Source of the DNA: Vicia villosa
Lineage: Eukaryota; Streptophyta; Magnoliopsida; Fabales; Fabaceae
Assembly: GCF_029867415.1 (NCBI RefSeq)
Contig: NW_026705730.1
Coordinates: forward strand, 248,001-312,000
Reading direction: 5' to 3'
Length of the DNA stretch: 64,000 nt
The position numbers and the translations under genes were made by a program. A model generated the notes under the pieces. That model was not told the origin of the DNA. It searched no databases and saw only the letters and a program-made list of their open reading frames with translations. Of this stretch, positions 1 through 11,302 are shown one piece after another (position 1 is the first letter of the stretch; the number at the start of each line of letters is the position of its first letter).

Positions 1-2090
1 AATTAATTAATAGAATTTTATTTTATAAACTTTATAGTAAAGAAATTTTTGTCAAAATTTTTATTTCATGAATATATTTTATTTATATAAACTAAATTAG
101 AAGTCATGTGGCCTGACTAGTGAACCACTGGTACGACCAGTTACCTAGTGACCCAATAGTTTGATTAGGTCAATGATCTATTCAGGTTTTAAAGTATTGA
201 ATCAAACACTCTGATTTTATTGAGTGATGAATGGTCTTGATGGTACATACTAAAGTAGTCGAAGCAAATACAATATAACTCAGATGCGAATAAATTACAA
301 ACCTGCTAATATTGCATGATAAGCAAATTACAAATACGCGAAGAAACTAAATCATTGTTTGCCGGTGTTTTTGGTAACCAATCACGAGTTTATAAAGTAA
401 GTGATATTAACTCGAAAAATCTCCAAAGTAATTTGTGCAAATGATTTGTATGAACACACGTGCATGTGAATTGAATGTGGTTGTCGTTTGTATGATAACA
501 ACGTGAAAATAAACTTTAAATGAAGTTAAGTTGCAATAAATGACAAGGTAAAATACATTAAATGACATTAAAAAAGTGAAAGGGAAAGCGAAAGAAAGTA
601 AACATTGCATTTAAGGAAACAAGAAAACAATGAAAAGATTGGACGCTGACACATACATGCTTCTCACACACTCTTTTGCTCTTTGACTCGGGTACTCTAG
701 TGGTATGGAGAGTATGTATGAAATTTTGCGACCTCTATTACAATGTATGAGTCTGCTATTTATTCTATTTACAAAATATCAGTCGATGACAAGTTCCACC
801 CAATATGGAGCTGGTGCGTTTTACTCCATGTTTGATCTTCATGTTCCCAATTAGTGTGACTACATGTCACCCACAATTCCTTTTGTTTACAATCCACGTT
901 GAGTTATAATCGTTTCAAAGTTCCCCATGAACTTCTGATAAAAATTGTTTAACGTGTTGTCGATGTTGCTTAAAAAGAACTCTAAACTTGTAAGAATACT
1001 AAGTCTTTAACCTTTCTTGGTTCAGTTGACTGATATGTTTGTTACAGAGAGGGTCATGTCGACTTCCCTTTTCTAGATTTTGGACATATTTCCAAATGAT
1101 CCTAATCTTGTGGATTTGTTCCTGAGATTCCTTCAAACCATGTTCTCCTTCGTCGACACCTTGATTGATGCAGAGAGGGTCTTGTTGATGCTTCATCATT
1201 AATGTTCTTAAAACACTTCATTAATGTTTTCTAAACAACAAATGTCTTTTCAGTTTGATATCTTTGTTGACTTTCTTCTAGATGAAAATCCAAATGTAAC
1301 AAACATATGCACTCAAATTATTAAAAACATCAAAACAAGTAAATGATATCATATGATAACGTGACTTCACTTTTAAGCTGGCACGACTTCAAGGCATACT
1401 TGAAAGTATTTTCTTGAGAAAAGTAAGTTTAAAAACTTGTTCATGTGTTTGTGTGATTAACTATATAGTTTACGAGAAAGCCCTAATATTTTTACAATGT
1501 ATATTCACTTAGACAAATTTGGGCATACTTTGACATACTTCAAGTCTTGTCAAATGCTTCAATATTGAAGACACTTGGTTGAACTTTAGTTTACTTTGAG
1601 ACGAGACTTCAATTATATTCATTTTAGGTGTCATCATTAGAGAATCCAACTTATCAAATTATATTGATCTAGTTGCATCTTAACTGTTTTACATTTAACT
1701 TTAGTTGTTGTCATAAAAAACTAGTTATCATCATCAAAAGCTCATCTTTAATGGAACTTCTTTAATTTATAATGTGCAAAACAAGATTTTACGGTAACCA
1801 CGGTGATAGTTAAATACTATTTTTTTATTTAAAATTAATCTTTCTCTTTCTTTATTTGTAATTTTTTTCAAATTAATATTATTAGTTTATATAAATTATA
1901 TTTTTACTAAATACTATATATTTTTTAAAATATAATAATCTCACCGAGGAATTACTCTTCATAATATGATTTCCTCCTTTTCTATTTTTATGCCAAACTC
2001 TAAAAAAAAAATCTCAATAATAAATTATTAAATTTTTTTATATTAGAAGCTATTTTCATGTTAAAAATTATTTGAAAAAAATATGAGAAA
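1..2090. other. AT-rich intergenic DNA, no gene recognised
   Basis: Both strands show only short open frames without recognisable motifs. The first 250 bases contain a relatively GC-rich phrase (around 105-200, with CCACTGG, GACCAG and CAGTTACC) resembling the ends of common plant DNA transposons, but no partner terminus or target duplication was found, so no element is called. Confidence 0.6.
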
Positions 2091-2094
2091 AGGG

Positions 2095-2262
2095 GATATG
2101 CACTGACAGTGTAAAATATTTTTACACTGTCAACCAATCACAACCATGTATTCAATTAAAACATAATTTTAATTAAAAAATAATAATATGACATGGCAAG
2201 TGTAAGGATTTTGATTGGATGTATGTGTAAAGTTTGTTTACACTGTCTGTACACTACCTTTA
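2095..2262. mobile_element. MITE-like inverted-repeat element
   Basis: The left end reads CACTGACAGTGTAAA at 2101-2115, and the right end gives the nearly matching inverted copy TTTACACTGTCTGTACAC (about 2237-2254). The left arm is itself a hairpin: GACAGTGTAAA, five-base loop, TTTACACTGTC (about 2105-2131). The interior is AT-rich and non-coding. The size and symmetry fit a small non-autonomous DNA transposon. The superfamily was not determined because no clean target duplication was visible. It lies about 870 bp upstream of the IPT start codon. Confidence 0.6.
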
Positions 2263-2588
2263 AACTCAAAAAATATTCTTAAAAAAGTCTTATTTCAATA
2301 TGAATTACCACAAATGATTAATTTTTTTAATTATTCTAAAAAATAAATAATATCTTCTAATATTTCTTGCTCTCCCAATTCAATATTCAATAAGTGACAT
2401 CGAAAAGAAACCGAATTATTTCTCTGTACCGTAACTGAAATAATTTCAATTTAATATAAAAATATTTGAAATAATTAAAATAAGTACAAGAGGTAGAAAA
2501 GCACATAGGAATATTATATATTTGATGGAATGAAATAGTGTATGATGTAGACACACATAAAGTGAGTTAAATACTAGTGGAGGATATC

Positions 2589-2598
2589 TATATATAAA
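2589..2598 (+). promoter_or_regulatory. Candidate TATA box upstream of IPT
   Basis: TATATATAAA lies in an AT-rich stretch about 535 bp upstream of the IPT start codon. If transcription starts some 30 bp downstream, the leader is about 500 nt and includes a CT-rich tract and a short upstream ORF. No other strong TATA-like box was noticed nearer the gene, but TATA-less initiation in the CT-rich tract is equally possible. Confidence 0.35.
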
Positions 2599-2835
2599 CC
2601 TATCTGGTCTCACAAACCCATTTCATATCAATAAAAAAGAAAGAAACAGAGTGATAGAAAGCAGAGCCATGATATCCAATTCAAGCTAAAACTCTGTCCA
2701 TAGTAAATGCAAACTCTTGAAACCCAAATCACAATCACCTAGTTTAATGCAATGCCATTCTCATTCTCTTCTCCCATTTCCAAGATATTACTTGTAGTAG
2801 ACTATACTCATTCATTCATTCATAACAACAGAAGC

Positions 2836-2898
2836 ATGGAACAGGTCATGAAGAACCAGAACCAGCACAAAAGCACTTCTATCTATGAAACTGCTTAA
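2836..2898 (+). CDS. Possible 20-codon upstream ORF in IPT leader
   Basis: An ATG at 2836 opens a 20-codon frame ending in TAA at 2898, 234 bp before the IPT start codon. The peptide is polar and rich in Gln, Asn and Lys, and it is not recognised. It matters only if the transcript starts upstream of it, as the TATA-like box at 2589 would predict. In that case it could reduce IPT translation. It may equally be chance. Confidence 0.2.
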   Translation: MEQVMKNQNQHKSTSIYETA

Positions 2899-3052
2899 AT
2901 GAATTAACTTAGCTGGCAATGCCATAGCCTTCCTCCTCTCCAAAACCCATTTTATTACCACCCACTCACTCTCACTGCCAGCCCAGTGTTAACGGATAGC
3001 CACACTATCTGTATTCTGTACTATACACCCTAACTCACGCACGCACTTTCTG

Positions 3053-3053
3053 C

Positions 3054-3089
<36 letters not shown>

Positions 3090-3111
3090 ATCCCTCTCTC
3101 TCTCCCTCTCT
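3053..3111. repeat. CT/TC microsatellite in IPT leader
   Basis: A nearly uninterrupted CT-dinucleotide tract ends about 20 bp before the IPT ATG. Pyrimidine-rich leader tracts are common near plant transcription starts. Its length is likely polymorphic between accessions. Confidence 0.85.
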
Positions 3112-3132
3112 ACACTCACACACAAACTTTCT

Positions 3133-4236
3133 ATGCCTACAACAACACCTTCATTTCTCTCACCAAACCCTCAACGTTATTATTATCACCAACCCATTAA
3201 ATTTCACCACTCTTTATACACCCTCTACACTCCCTCCTCCTCCACCACCATCACCCGCACCAGGCCCCACTGGCCTCGCATGGAAATCGCCTCCTCCCGC
3301 CACCGCCGGAAAGACAAAGTCCTTGTCATCATGGGCGCCACCGGCTCCGGAAAATCCCGCCTCTCAGTAGAACTCGCCAACCTCTTCCCCTGCTTCGAAA
3401 TAATCAACTCCGATAAAATACAAGTCTACAAAGGACTCGACATCACCACCAACAAGATCCCATTTCATCAACGCAACAACGTCCCACATCATCTCCTCGG
3501 CGATATCGATCCCTCCCACGGCGAGTTCTCCCCTTCAGATTTCCGCCGCCACGCCGGAGATATTATCTCCGATATAACTTCCCGAAGAAAGCTCCCCATT
3601 ATCGTCGGAGGCTCCAACTCATTCATTCACGCTCTCCTCGTAGAACGATTCAACCCTGAGTCAAAAGTCTTCGATGAAGACTCTTCATCTTCATCATCAT
3701 CAAAAACAATATCCTCGGATTTAAGGTACAAATGTTGTTTTCTCTGGATGGATATATCGTTTCCTGTGTTATCCGAATATTTGCTGAAACGGGTCGACGA
3801 CATGTTTGACTCGGGAATGGTGGACGAGTTAGCTGAGTTCTACGAACCGGGTTCGGATAACCCGGATAACAGAACCGGGTTGAGAAAAGCTATCGGAGTA
3901 CCCGAGTTCGAACATTTTTTCAATCAATATCCACCAGGTGGACTTCCCATTGAAGACGAAGTTCATAATCCAATGCGGGAAGGTGCATACGATGAAGCAG
4001 TGAAGGCGATTAAAGATAACACGTGTCAGCTAGCCAAGAAACAAATAGGGAAGATCCTACGGTTAAAACGAGCTGGGTGGGACCTAAAGAGACTTGACGC
4101 CACGGAGGCGTTTAGGGCGGTGCTGACGTCAGATTCTCACGGCGGTGATGGCGGAGGAGAGGAATTTTCCGGTGTATGGAAAAAACAAGTGTTGGAACCA
4201 AGCGTGAAGATTGTGAAGCGATTCTTGATGGAGTAG
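3133..4236 (+). CDS. IPT: Adenylate isopentenyltransferase (cytokinin biosynthesis)
   Basis: The 367-residue intronless protein belongs to the plant ATP/ADP isopentenyltransferase family, which transfers an isopentenyl group from DMAPP to ATP or ADP as the first committed step of isoprenoid cytokinin synthesis. Seen directly: the P-loop GATGSGKS at residues 68-75 after hydrophobic VLVIM; the following region with INSDKIQVYKGLDI; the substrate-pocket stretch PIIVGGSNSFIHALL; and a conserved C-terminal region with GLRKAIGVPEF and AKKQIGKILRL. The roughly 60 N-terminal residues are rich in Ser, Thr, Pro and basic residues with few acidic ones, as expected of a plastid transit peptide. No C-terminal CaaX box is present (it ends FLME). 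A poly-Ser insert lies near residue 186. A second Met at residue 50 could give a protein without the targeting region. Length and lack of introns fit the family. The tRNA-type IPT family is longer and has introns. Which paralogue this is cannot be decided here. Confidence 0.95.
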   Translation: MPTTTPSFLSPNPQRYYYHQPIKFHHSLYTLYTPSSSTTITRTRPHWPRMEIASSRHRRKDKVLVIMGATGSGKSRLSVELANLFPCFEIINSDKIQVYKGLDITTNKIPFHQRNNVPHHLLGDIDPSHGEFSPSDFRRHAGDIISDITSRRKLPIIVGGSNSFIHALLVERFNPESKVFDEDSSSSSSSKTISSDLRYKCCFLWMDISFPVLSEYLLKRVDDMFDSGMVDELAEFYEPGSDNPDNRTGLRKAIGVPEFEHFFNQYPPGGLPIEDEVHNPMREGAYDEAVKAIKDNTCQLAKKQIGKILRLKRAGWDLKRLDATEAFRAVLTSDSHGGDGGGEEFSGVWKKQVLEPSVKIVKRFLME

Positions 4237-5290
4237 GTCCTCCAGCTAAATCCAGCTTAGCAACTTCAACTATTTTATTTTATTTTTTTAATTCTCTTTT
4301 AATTATTTTTCACAAGAAAAAAAAAGAAAAAAATTAGGGTATGAGGTATGAGGAAAAATTTACAAAAAAAAAATGCAAGTTGGTGACACCAAATTTTGGC
4401 TCATGTGAGGTTTTACAATTTTTGTGATGTACGAAATGGTACCTACGAGTATAGAAAAATGTTGACAAAGTTTTGTTTGTTACTTTGTTTATTGATTGCG
4501 AAACCTTAAATTGTGAATGATGTTTGTTTTGGTGTTGTTGGATTTATTCGTGTGACTCCCACCATTTTGTTTGTTTCTTGGTCACGCGTTGGGTGTGGAC
4601 GATGAAATGATGAGAAACCAAAGGGTTTATGTTTATGTTTATTTGAATTTGAATTATATACGGGTACAATTGTACAAATGAATTGTACAAGTGGTGGAGG
4701 ATTGGTTTATGATGAGAGGGAATGAGACAATTCTCTCCAACCCCACATTCACTAAAGACAACTATACGCTTTTTCTCCTTCATTCTCTTATAATTTTTAT
4801 TATGTCTTTTGTACATTTGTGTGTATTTTATTTTGGTACTAATTAATTACAAATAGTATGAATATGTAACTTATGTATTAAAAAATTAAGTTGAAATTAT
4901 TTTTTTAATAAATCATTCAAATTAATAAAATCTTTGCTTTATCGCGTCCTAGTGTAATGTTTGTTTTTTTTATATATAAATCGAGTATTTTTTGTGCTTA
5001 AGTGCAGAAATTGTGACCAATTCTTCTTAATTTTACATTGTTTATCTAAGTGTTCTTGTGTAGGAAAATTCTTAGGTGGACACATATCTAAAAAATTGTT
5101 TTACACACAACCAATCACAAAATTTTAATTAATTAAAAATAAATACTGAATTTTCTCTCTTTCATAATCTCAACTATCACTTTATAATCCAATTAAAACA
5201 ACAATAACTTAAAAAATAGCTCTTTCTTATAAGTTGTTTCTAAAAATATAGATTTAGGAACGGGTCCATGCAAGAATTGCTCTCTTGTGT
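4237..5290. other. IPT 3' flank and intergenic DNA, nothing else recognised
   Basis: AT-rich sequence after the IPT stop. It presumably contains the 3' UTR, but no single polyadenylation signal stands out. Open frames here are short and motif-free. Confidence 0.6.
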
Positions 5291-5294
5291 AATA

Positions 5295-5563
5295 CTCCCT
5301 CCGGTCTTGTATATAAGTAAATTTACAACAACAAAAAAATTCACCCTTTAAAAAGAATGTTTCAATGCATTTAAGTCTTACACTCTTTCTAATTTTATTC
5401 TTATTTTTTATTTTGAAAATCGTTCCAAGCAGTAAAATGTAAAAAATTGTAGAGATATATTTGGAATAATGACATTGAATATAATAGTTATAGATTTTTT
5501 TTTATTTATATTTAAGACCATGAAATTTTTTATTTTGTTGCTTATATTTGAGACCGGAAGGAG
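5295..5563. mobile_element. Stowaway-type MITE
   Basis: The left terminus CTCCCTCCGGTCT and the inverted right terminus (AGACCGGAAGGAG on the plus strand) match except at one base. TA dinucleotides flank both ends (5293-5294 and 5564-5565), the target duplication expected for Tc1/mariner-type Stowaway MITEs. The 269-bp interior is AT-rich and non-coding. Confidence 0.9.
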
Positions 5564-5854
5564 TATTTGTTAGCTTTTGTTTATATATGTGTTTAAAAAG
5601 CTTTCCACTGCATAAACATACATACAAAGCGTGCATTTGATTATGCGGTGAATAAAATTGATTATGTAAAATTTGTTTTTGCTAAAAATAAATTAAAGAT
5701 AAAATAATTTATATTTAGATATTTTTTACAAAAATAATTAAATTATAAATTTAAAACTCTGAAGTTAAAAATTCTAACTTTAATTATAATTTATTTGAAA
5801 TCAATCAAACATGAAAAAGCTAATTCTATAAATTCAAAATTTAAGGATTAAATA

Positions 5855-6190
5855 TATAAAACCCCCGTAATGTTAGCAAGTTTTGATTTTAACGCCAGTA
5901 AAATAGAATTAGATTCCGCCTTTGTAATGTTAAGATTCCATGTCTTTAGCCCCTCAGTTGACCAAGTGGCATGAAATCTTCAATTTTGCTTACGTGGGAA
6001 TATGTCCACGTGGATTTTCTTTTATTTTTTAAAATTCACGTGAAATTTTATTTTTAATTCTTTTTTTGTAAATTAAAAAATATATATTCTATTTTTTTTA
6101 TATAATTTTTTACTATTTTTATCATGAAGGGGGGGGGGGGGGGGGGGGGGGTTTAAATCAAAATTCGCTAATATTATAGAGATAAAATAC
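5855..6190. mobile_element. Non-coding inverted-repeat element (MITE-like)
   Basis: The left side (TAAAACCCCCGTAATG, then TTAGCAAGTTTTGATTT) is mirrored on the right by AAATCAAAATTCGCTAATA followed by TTATAGAGATAAAATA, giving imperfect terminal inverted repeats around about 280 bp of non-coding DNA. A run of G interrupts the right arm. The last 18 bases are also the start of the large direct repeat described separately, so the duplication breakpoint lies inside this element's right end. Family not assigned. Confidence 0.5.
6129..6151 (+). repeat. Poly-G tract (about 23 G)
   Basis: A homopolymer run of G in otherwise AT-rich DNA. The length is a likely sequencing or assembly uncertainty, and the tract could form a quadruplex. 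Confidence 0.8.
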
Positions 6191-6254
6191 AATTTTTTTT
6201 GTTTTGTATATAAAAATAATTATCTATTTGAATTTTATCATTTAAGGGTTTTGA

Positions 6255-6790
6255 TGTTAAGGGGGAGAGGACGACCGAAAAAGAAGGCGGCCCAATCACC
6301 GATGACATGCTCAACATCAATGGTAAGAGACAGTCAAGGTACTCCAGTTAACAACGTAACACAATGGGAGAATGAAACGAAGTTGTCGATGGAGAGATTG
6401 AAGTGGAGATTGAAGAAGCTGATGTTGAATCAGAGATGCGATTCTGGGAAACCTCACTGATTATGTACGTCATTGGGGCTTCCATGACCATGAGTGTTGT
6501 GAAGAATTATATGCTCAAATACTGGAATTTCGTCCAAATGCCTGCTATGTACTACAATGAGGAATGATATTTCATCGTCAAATTCAAAACGAAGAATATA
6601 TGGATGCAGTGATGATGAAGGGCCTTTATATGGATCAAACTACCACATTTGGCTATCCATATGTGGGAAGCTAGGAGTTTGGGAAAGATAAGGAGCGTTA
6701 TTGGTAACTTTATATTCACATATGAGTGCACCACGGGTAAACTAAGGGTAAACTATCCTTGCATCATGTTTGAAAATTCTTCACTTTAGG
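6255..6790 (+). pseudogene. L1-type LINE ORF1 fragment (DUF4283-like)
   Basis: Plus-strand frames encode a basic GRGRPKKKAAQ stretch and then, across at least two frame changes, pieces resembling the plant L1 ORF1 domain: a segment with EMRFWETSLIMYVIGA, one with NYMLKYWNFVQMP, one with YFIVKF, and one corresponding to the 'MKGP' region. ORF1 of plant L1 elements is an RNA-binding protein. Frameshifts and stops rule out a functional product. No reverse transcriptase follows, so this is an isolated fragment. The same decay is present in the second copy at 33859-34394. Confidence 0.65.
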
Positions 6791-6799
6791 TTTCATTTA

Positions 6800-8786
6800 T
6801 GAAGTCGAACATAATATCATCAACTTATATTTGAACTAACAAAATATGATTTTTAATCTTCTTGATAAATAGTGTTGTATCCACCTTCCCCTTGTTGAAA
6901 CCTCTTTCACATAAAAAGTTGCTTATTCTATCATACCGAGCCCTTGGTGCTTCCTTCAAGCCATAAAGAGCATTATTTAATTTGTACACGTAAGAAAGAT
7001 TCTTAAAATCTTCAAATCCCAGAGGTTGACTTACATAAACTTCTTCATGAAATATCCATTAAATATGTTTTTAAAGTCAATTTGAAATAACTGAAAATTC
7101 AAACAACATGCATATGCAAGAAATAGTCTAATAGACTCTTATATTGTAAAATGAGCAAATGTTTCATCAAAATCAATACCTTCTTCTTGATTATAGCCTC
7201 GGGCTACCAATCTAGCATTATTTTTAACAATTATTTCATTTTAATCAAATTTATTTGTAAACACTCATTTTAATACCCATAATGTGTTTACGATTAGGCC
7301 TAGTAACTAATTCCCAACCATTATTTTTTTTCCAAATTGAATCAATTCTTCTTGGTTAGAGAGAATCCATTGTTCACCATCTAAAAATTTATTGATTTTG
7401 GAAGATTCAATCTGCAAAACAAAAATTCATGTTTAAACAAGCATCTTTAAAATTGAGTCTAGGAGATACTCTCTTTCTTATGTCTACAATTATGTTGTAA
7501 ATAGGATAATCTTGACGGGTCTTCCATTCTTGTTGTAGATCATTGTCATTTTTCTCTTGTTGTATCACTTCATCTTGTTGCTCTATTTGATGTTCATTAT
7601 GATCATCATTGTTGTTGATATTTGTAGGTGTATCATCTATATCATCTTCATCAATATTAACAATTTTATTCTCTTTGGAAGGGTTAGATTCATCAAAAGA
7701 AACATGTACAAATTCTTCAATAACAAGTGTTCTTTTATTAAAAATTCTATATGCTTTACTTTAAAGAGAATAGCCAATAAACATACCTTCATCGGACTTT
7801 TCATCAAACTTATTAAGGTTATCATTGCCATTATTTAAGATAAAACATTTGGATTCTAAGATGTGTATATGTGCAGTATTTAGCTTTCGACCTTTGTAGA
7901 GTTCATATGGTGTCTTCTTTAAGATAGGTCCAATAATAACCTTGTTATTTGCATAACATATTGTGCTTACCGAATCCGCCCAAAATTATTATGGTAGATT
8001 TGTTTCACTTAGCACTGTTCTTACAAGTTCCTCCAAATATCCATTATTTTTTTCAACAACTCAATTTTGTTGTGGTGTCCTTGGTGCCAAGAAGTTGTGT
8101 GATATATCATTTTCATCACAAAACTCTTCAAAAAATAAATTTTGAAATACTCCACCTTGGTCACTTCGAATTGATATAATCTTCATGGATTTTTCATTTT
8201 GGACTAGCTTTGCATATTTCTTAAAGGCATTAAAGACATCATATTTATGAACTAAAAACAATGTCCATGTAAATCTTGAAAAGTCATCAACAATAACCAA
8301 TGCATAATAATTATAACTAAATCTTCTAGTCCTTGATAGACTAAACAAATCCATGTGAATCAATTGAAGAAGTCTAGATGTAGAAACAATTTTCTTAGCC
8401 TTGAAGGATACTTTGGTTTGCTTACCTTTTTGACATGCATCACATAATTTATCTTTGATAAATTTCATCTTAGGTAAACCACTAACAAGATTATGCTTTA
8501 CTAATTTATTTAGATGATTCATATAAATATGAACAATCATTTTATGCCAAATCCGTGCATCATTATGATTGTTAACCACAAGACATTTTAGTTATAAATA
8601 TAAATCATTCATAGATGTGATGAAGATATTATTGATTTTTTTCTAATAAGTTTGATTTCATGAGAAACTTTATCTTTTATGATACATGTATCTTTATTGA
8701 AATTTATTTTAAGGTATTTATCACATGATTGACTTATACTTAAAAGGTTATTGTGTAAACCATCCACATACAAAAGTTCGTCAATA
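6800..8786 (-). pseudogene. Decayed Ty1/copia pol (integrase and RT), minus strand
   Basis: Reading the minus strand from about 8786 downward gives ELLYVDGLHNNLLSISQ (end of the protease/spacer region), the GAG-pre-integrase domain with [12 protein letters not shown] (8061-8579), the integrase core with HMDLF, VIVDDFSRFTW, SIRSDQGG and APRTPQQN, then the acidic linker (about 7640-7830), and reverse-transcriptase pieces such as ALYGLKEAPRA near 6940-6980. Frameshifts and stops break it into at least five frames, and the Gly-rich integrase motif carries substitutions. The protease and gag side of the same element continues at 20709 beyond the inserted solo LTR, so the two parts were once contiguous. 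Not functional. Confidence 0.85.
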
Positions 8787-8791
8787 GGGAC
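8787..8791 (+). repeat. Target site duplication GGGAC, left (solo LTR)
   Basis: GGGAC directly precedes the LTR start TGTCATACCCC and recurs at 20704-20708 directly after the LTR end CTACA, a 5-bp duplication as expected for LTR retrotransposon integration. Confidence 0.9.
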
Positions 8792-9060
8792 TGTCATACC
8801 CCAATTTTTGACCCTAAGATTCTATATCATTCATATCCCAATCACTAATCAAGAGCTTCACTTGGAAGTTTTGTTTATGGTGTTGCACTCACCTCATCAA
8901 TAAGAGGGACCATCAAGCACCAATGATTGTTTATCTTGTATGCATATTATACTAACCCAAATACCAAAAACATTGCTTTGTTTCTTTGTAGGCTTTTGTT
9001 TTGTAGGTACCAAGCCAAGACATGCAATAAACAAGGCATTTTTCAAATTTTTGACTGATG

Positions 9061-9237
9061 AAATCGATTTCCCTACTGGGTAAATCGATTTCCCTGCAGC
9101 AATCTTCAACAAAATCACATTCTGGACAGCATGAAATCGATTTCCCTCTTGGGTAAATCGATTTCCCTAGTGTATTTTGCGCCAAATTCTCTTCTGGAAC
9201 AGAGTGAAATCGATTTCACTCCTGGGGAAATCGATTT
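9061..9237. repeat. Three 21-bp-spaced AAATCGATTT palindrome pairs
   Basis: AAATCGATTT begins at 9061 and 9082, at 9134 and 9155, and at 9207 and 9228. The offset within each pair is exactly 21 bp, and successive pairs start exactly 73 bp apart. The spacers are partly self-complementary (for example CCC-TACT-GGG), so each pair is an extended imperfect palindrome. The array lies upstream of the TATA-like box at 9471. Confidence 0.95.
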
Positions 9238-9470
9238 CCTTAAGGTGAAATTCAAAAAATATAAGGAAGGAAGCTTGACATCATTTTGGCACCTTTTTAT
9301 TTGATCATTGTACCAATTTTCCACCTCATCAAAATAATTCTCTTCATTAAACCCACTTAAACCCCATTTTACCACTTTTTACCATTTAATTGCCACTTTA
9401 ATCACCAATTAAACACAAGCTAATTACCAAATGCAAAAAGACCAAACTACCACTACTCTTGCTCTCATCC

Positions 9471-9478
9471 TATAAATA
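9471..9478 (+). promoter_or_regulatory. Candidate TATA box of the Ogre LTR
   Basis: TATAAATA lies within an otherwise AC- and CT-rich part of the LTR, about 235 bp after the last upstream palindrome and 450 bp before the downstream palindrome pairs. The position is plausible for the LTR promoter. No transcript data support it. Confidence 0.55.
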
Positions 9479-9928
9479 GAGCCCACTACTCTCTCATTTC
9501 TCAAGCTTGGAGAGCCAAAAAATTGCTTGCAAATTCATTTCTCACCCTTTCAAAAACCCTCACCCAAAGTTCATTTTCATAAGATTAGTGAGATTCACAT
9601 TGAATCTTGCTAATTTTGAACTAAGCCTCCTACATTTCACTCTTTTCTTTGTTTGATCATCTCCAAATTTGAAGAATCTACACACCTTGTGCTTGCTCTT
9701 GAAGCTACTCCAAAATCTTTGTTCAAGAAGTGGTAATTTGCTAGATTCATGATGTAGATCTTTATTGCTTGTGTTCAATGCATCTTTGATGCTATATTGA
9801 TGATATTTGCTGGTTTTGTGATGGAAATTTCGTGCTCAAGTTGATGTGTGATCATAAGGTGTTTGTATATTTGTTCAAATCAAGTTTCATGCCTTTAAAT
9901 GCTGTTTTTGCTGAAATTTACACTGAGG

Positions 9929-10032
9929 AAATCGATTTCCTTAAGGCTGAAATCGATTTCCTGCTGAACGTAACTTGTTTTTTTTGAAAACTGCACTATG
10001 GAAATCGATTTCCCCCTGCATGAAATCGATTT
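9929..10032. repeat. Two more 21-bp-spaced AAATCGATTT pairs
   Basis: Copies begin at 9929 and 9950, and at 10002 and 10023. The offset within each pair is again 21 bp and the distance between pair starts is again 73 bp. With the upstream array, this LTR carries ten copies in five pairs bracketing its putative promoter. Confidence 0.95.
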
Positions 10033-10189
10033 CCAGCAGGCAGAATGTGGTTTTTTGCCTTTTTTGTGCTTGTTTTGGCTTCCTTCTTCCTACACTTCAT
10101 TAATATCATTGGATCTAGGGTGTTGATAGGTTTGAAATGACCTAATCCACCAAAATGGATGAATGATATTAATGATAGTGTGAGTTTAT

Positions 10190-10530
10190 TATCTTTTGTG
10201 TTTTCATTCTTATTTTCATCTTATTTTTTCTTTTGATCGATGAAAGTCTTAATATCTTGAGAATTCTATGGATTCTTGATAAAGACTAGATCAATTTGTT
10301 TTCATTCTTATCTTTTCATCTTATTTCCTTTTGATCGATGAAAGTCTTAATATCTTGAGAATTCTATGGATTCTTGATAAAGACTAGATCAATTTGTTTT
10401 CATTCTTATCTTTTTTCATCTTATTTTCTCTTGATCGATGAAAGTCTTGACATCTTGAGAATTCTATGGATTCTTGATAAAGGCTAGATCATTTCTTCTT
10501 CCCCTTCTTATTTCTTTTGATTGATGATCT
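10190..10530. repeat. About 99-bp tandem repeat in Ogre LTR
   Basis: The phrase GATCGATGAAAGTCTT begins at 10235, 10333 and 10433, with a degraded fourth unit near 10519. Each unit contains GAGAATTCTATGGATTCTTG. It is downstream of the putative LTR transcription start, so it would lie in the leader RNA. The same array occurs in the second copy at about 37794-38134. Confidence 0.85.
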
Positions 10531-11302
10531 TGATACATGGAGAGTTCTCCTACATTTGTCCCGACTCGATAAAAGATTAAATAGGGAAGAGAATTGTATG
10601 CGGTTGATTTATGACTTATGGAAATTTATCGTGTAGTCGCTATGATTTTATCAAGCTTCTGATAAGTCCCCATTGACTTTAAATCCGAGTACATCATTCA
10701 CTCACCATCGATCTTCATTACTAACTTTGATAACATACTTGACAAGTTTCAAGATGGTTATCTTTAACATCTAACAACTAACTTTAATTTCCGCCATTTA
10801 TTATACCGCTCTTTATATTTCTCGCTTTATCGCTTTATTTTATCATTTCATCATATTTACATTCCGCCATTTTTTTCTTTTTCCATTTGGACGTTTATAA
10901 TTCCGCTATTTTCTCTTTGTCCACTTGGACATATGTTTACGCTTCCGCTATTTTCCTTTTGTCCACTTGGACCATACTTTACTTTTATGCTAAAACACTA
11001 ATAAACAACCAAAATCTAAAAAACACATAAGGCTCTCTTTGGACTATTGGTTACTATCCCTAGCATTTTGGAGATTCGGACTTATGGACCTAGTGCCTCT
11101 GGACTCTTATTCTGTTATTACTCTGCTGTTATTCTGTCTGTCTGGCATTGGATTGTTGTCTGTTTGTATGTGCAGGTATTTTCTTGAAAGCCCTTGATGG
11201 TTAATTCCAAGGCATTGAGATAAGGATTTTACCCGAAAATAGCCGTTACTCTGCCCGATTTTCGTCAGAATCTTAATGTGCTTAATGAAAAGTGGTGCTA
11301 AG

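Noticed and set aside
4544..4816. 90-codon minus-strand frame downstream of IPT
   Set aside because: Low-complexity composition, no motif, no promoter or splice context.
9061..9237. CRISPR-like array from regularly spaced repeats
   Set aside because: Plant nuclear DNA. The repeats are 10-bp palindromes in an LTR with similar spacers, and there are no cas genes.
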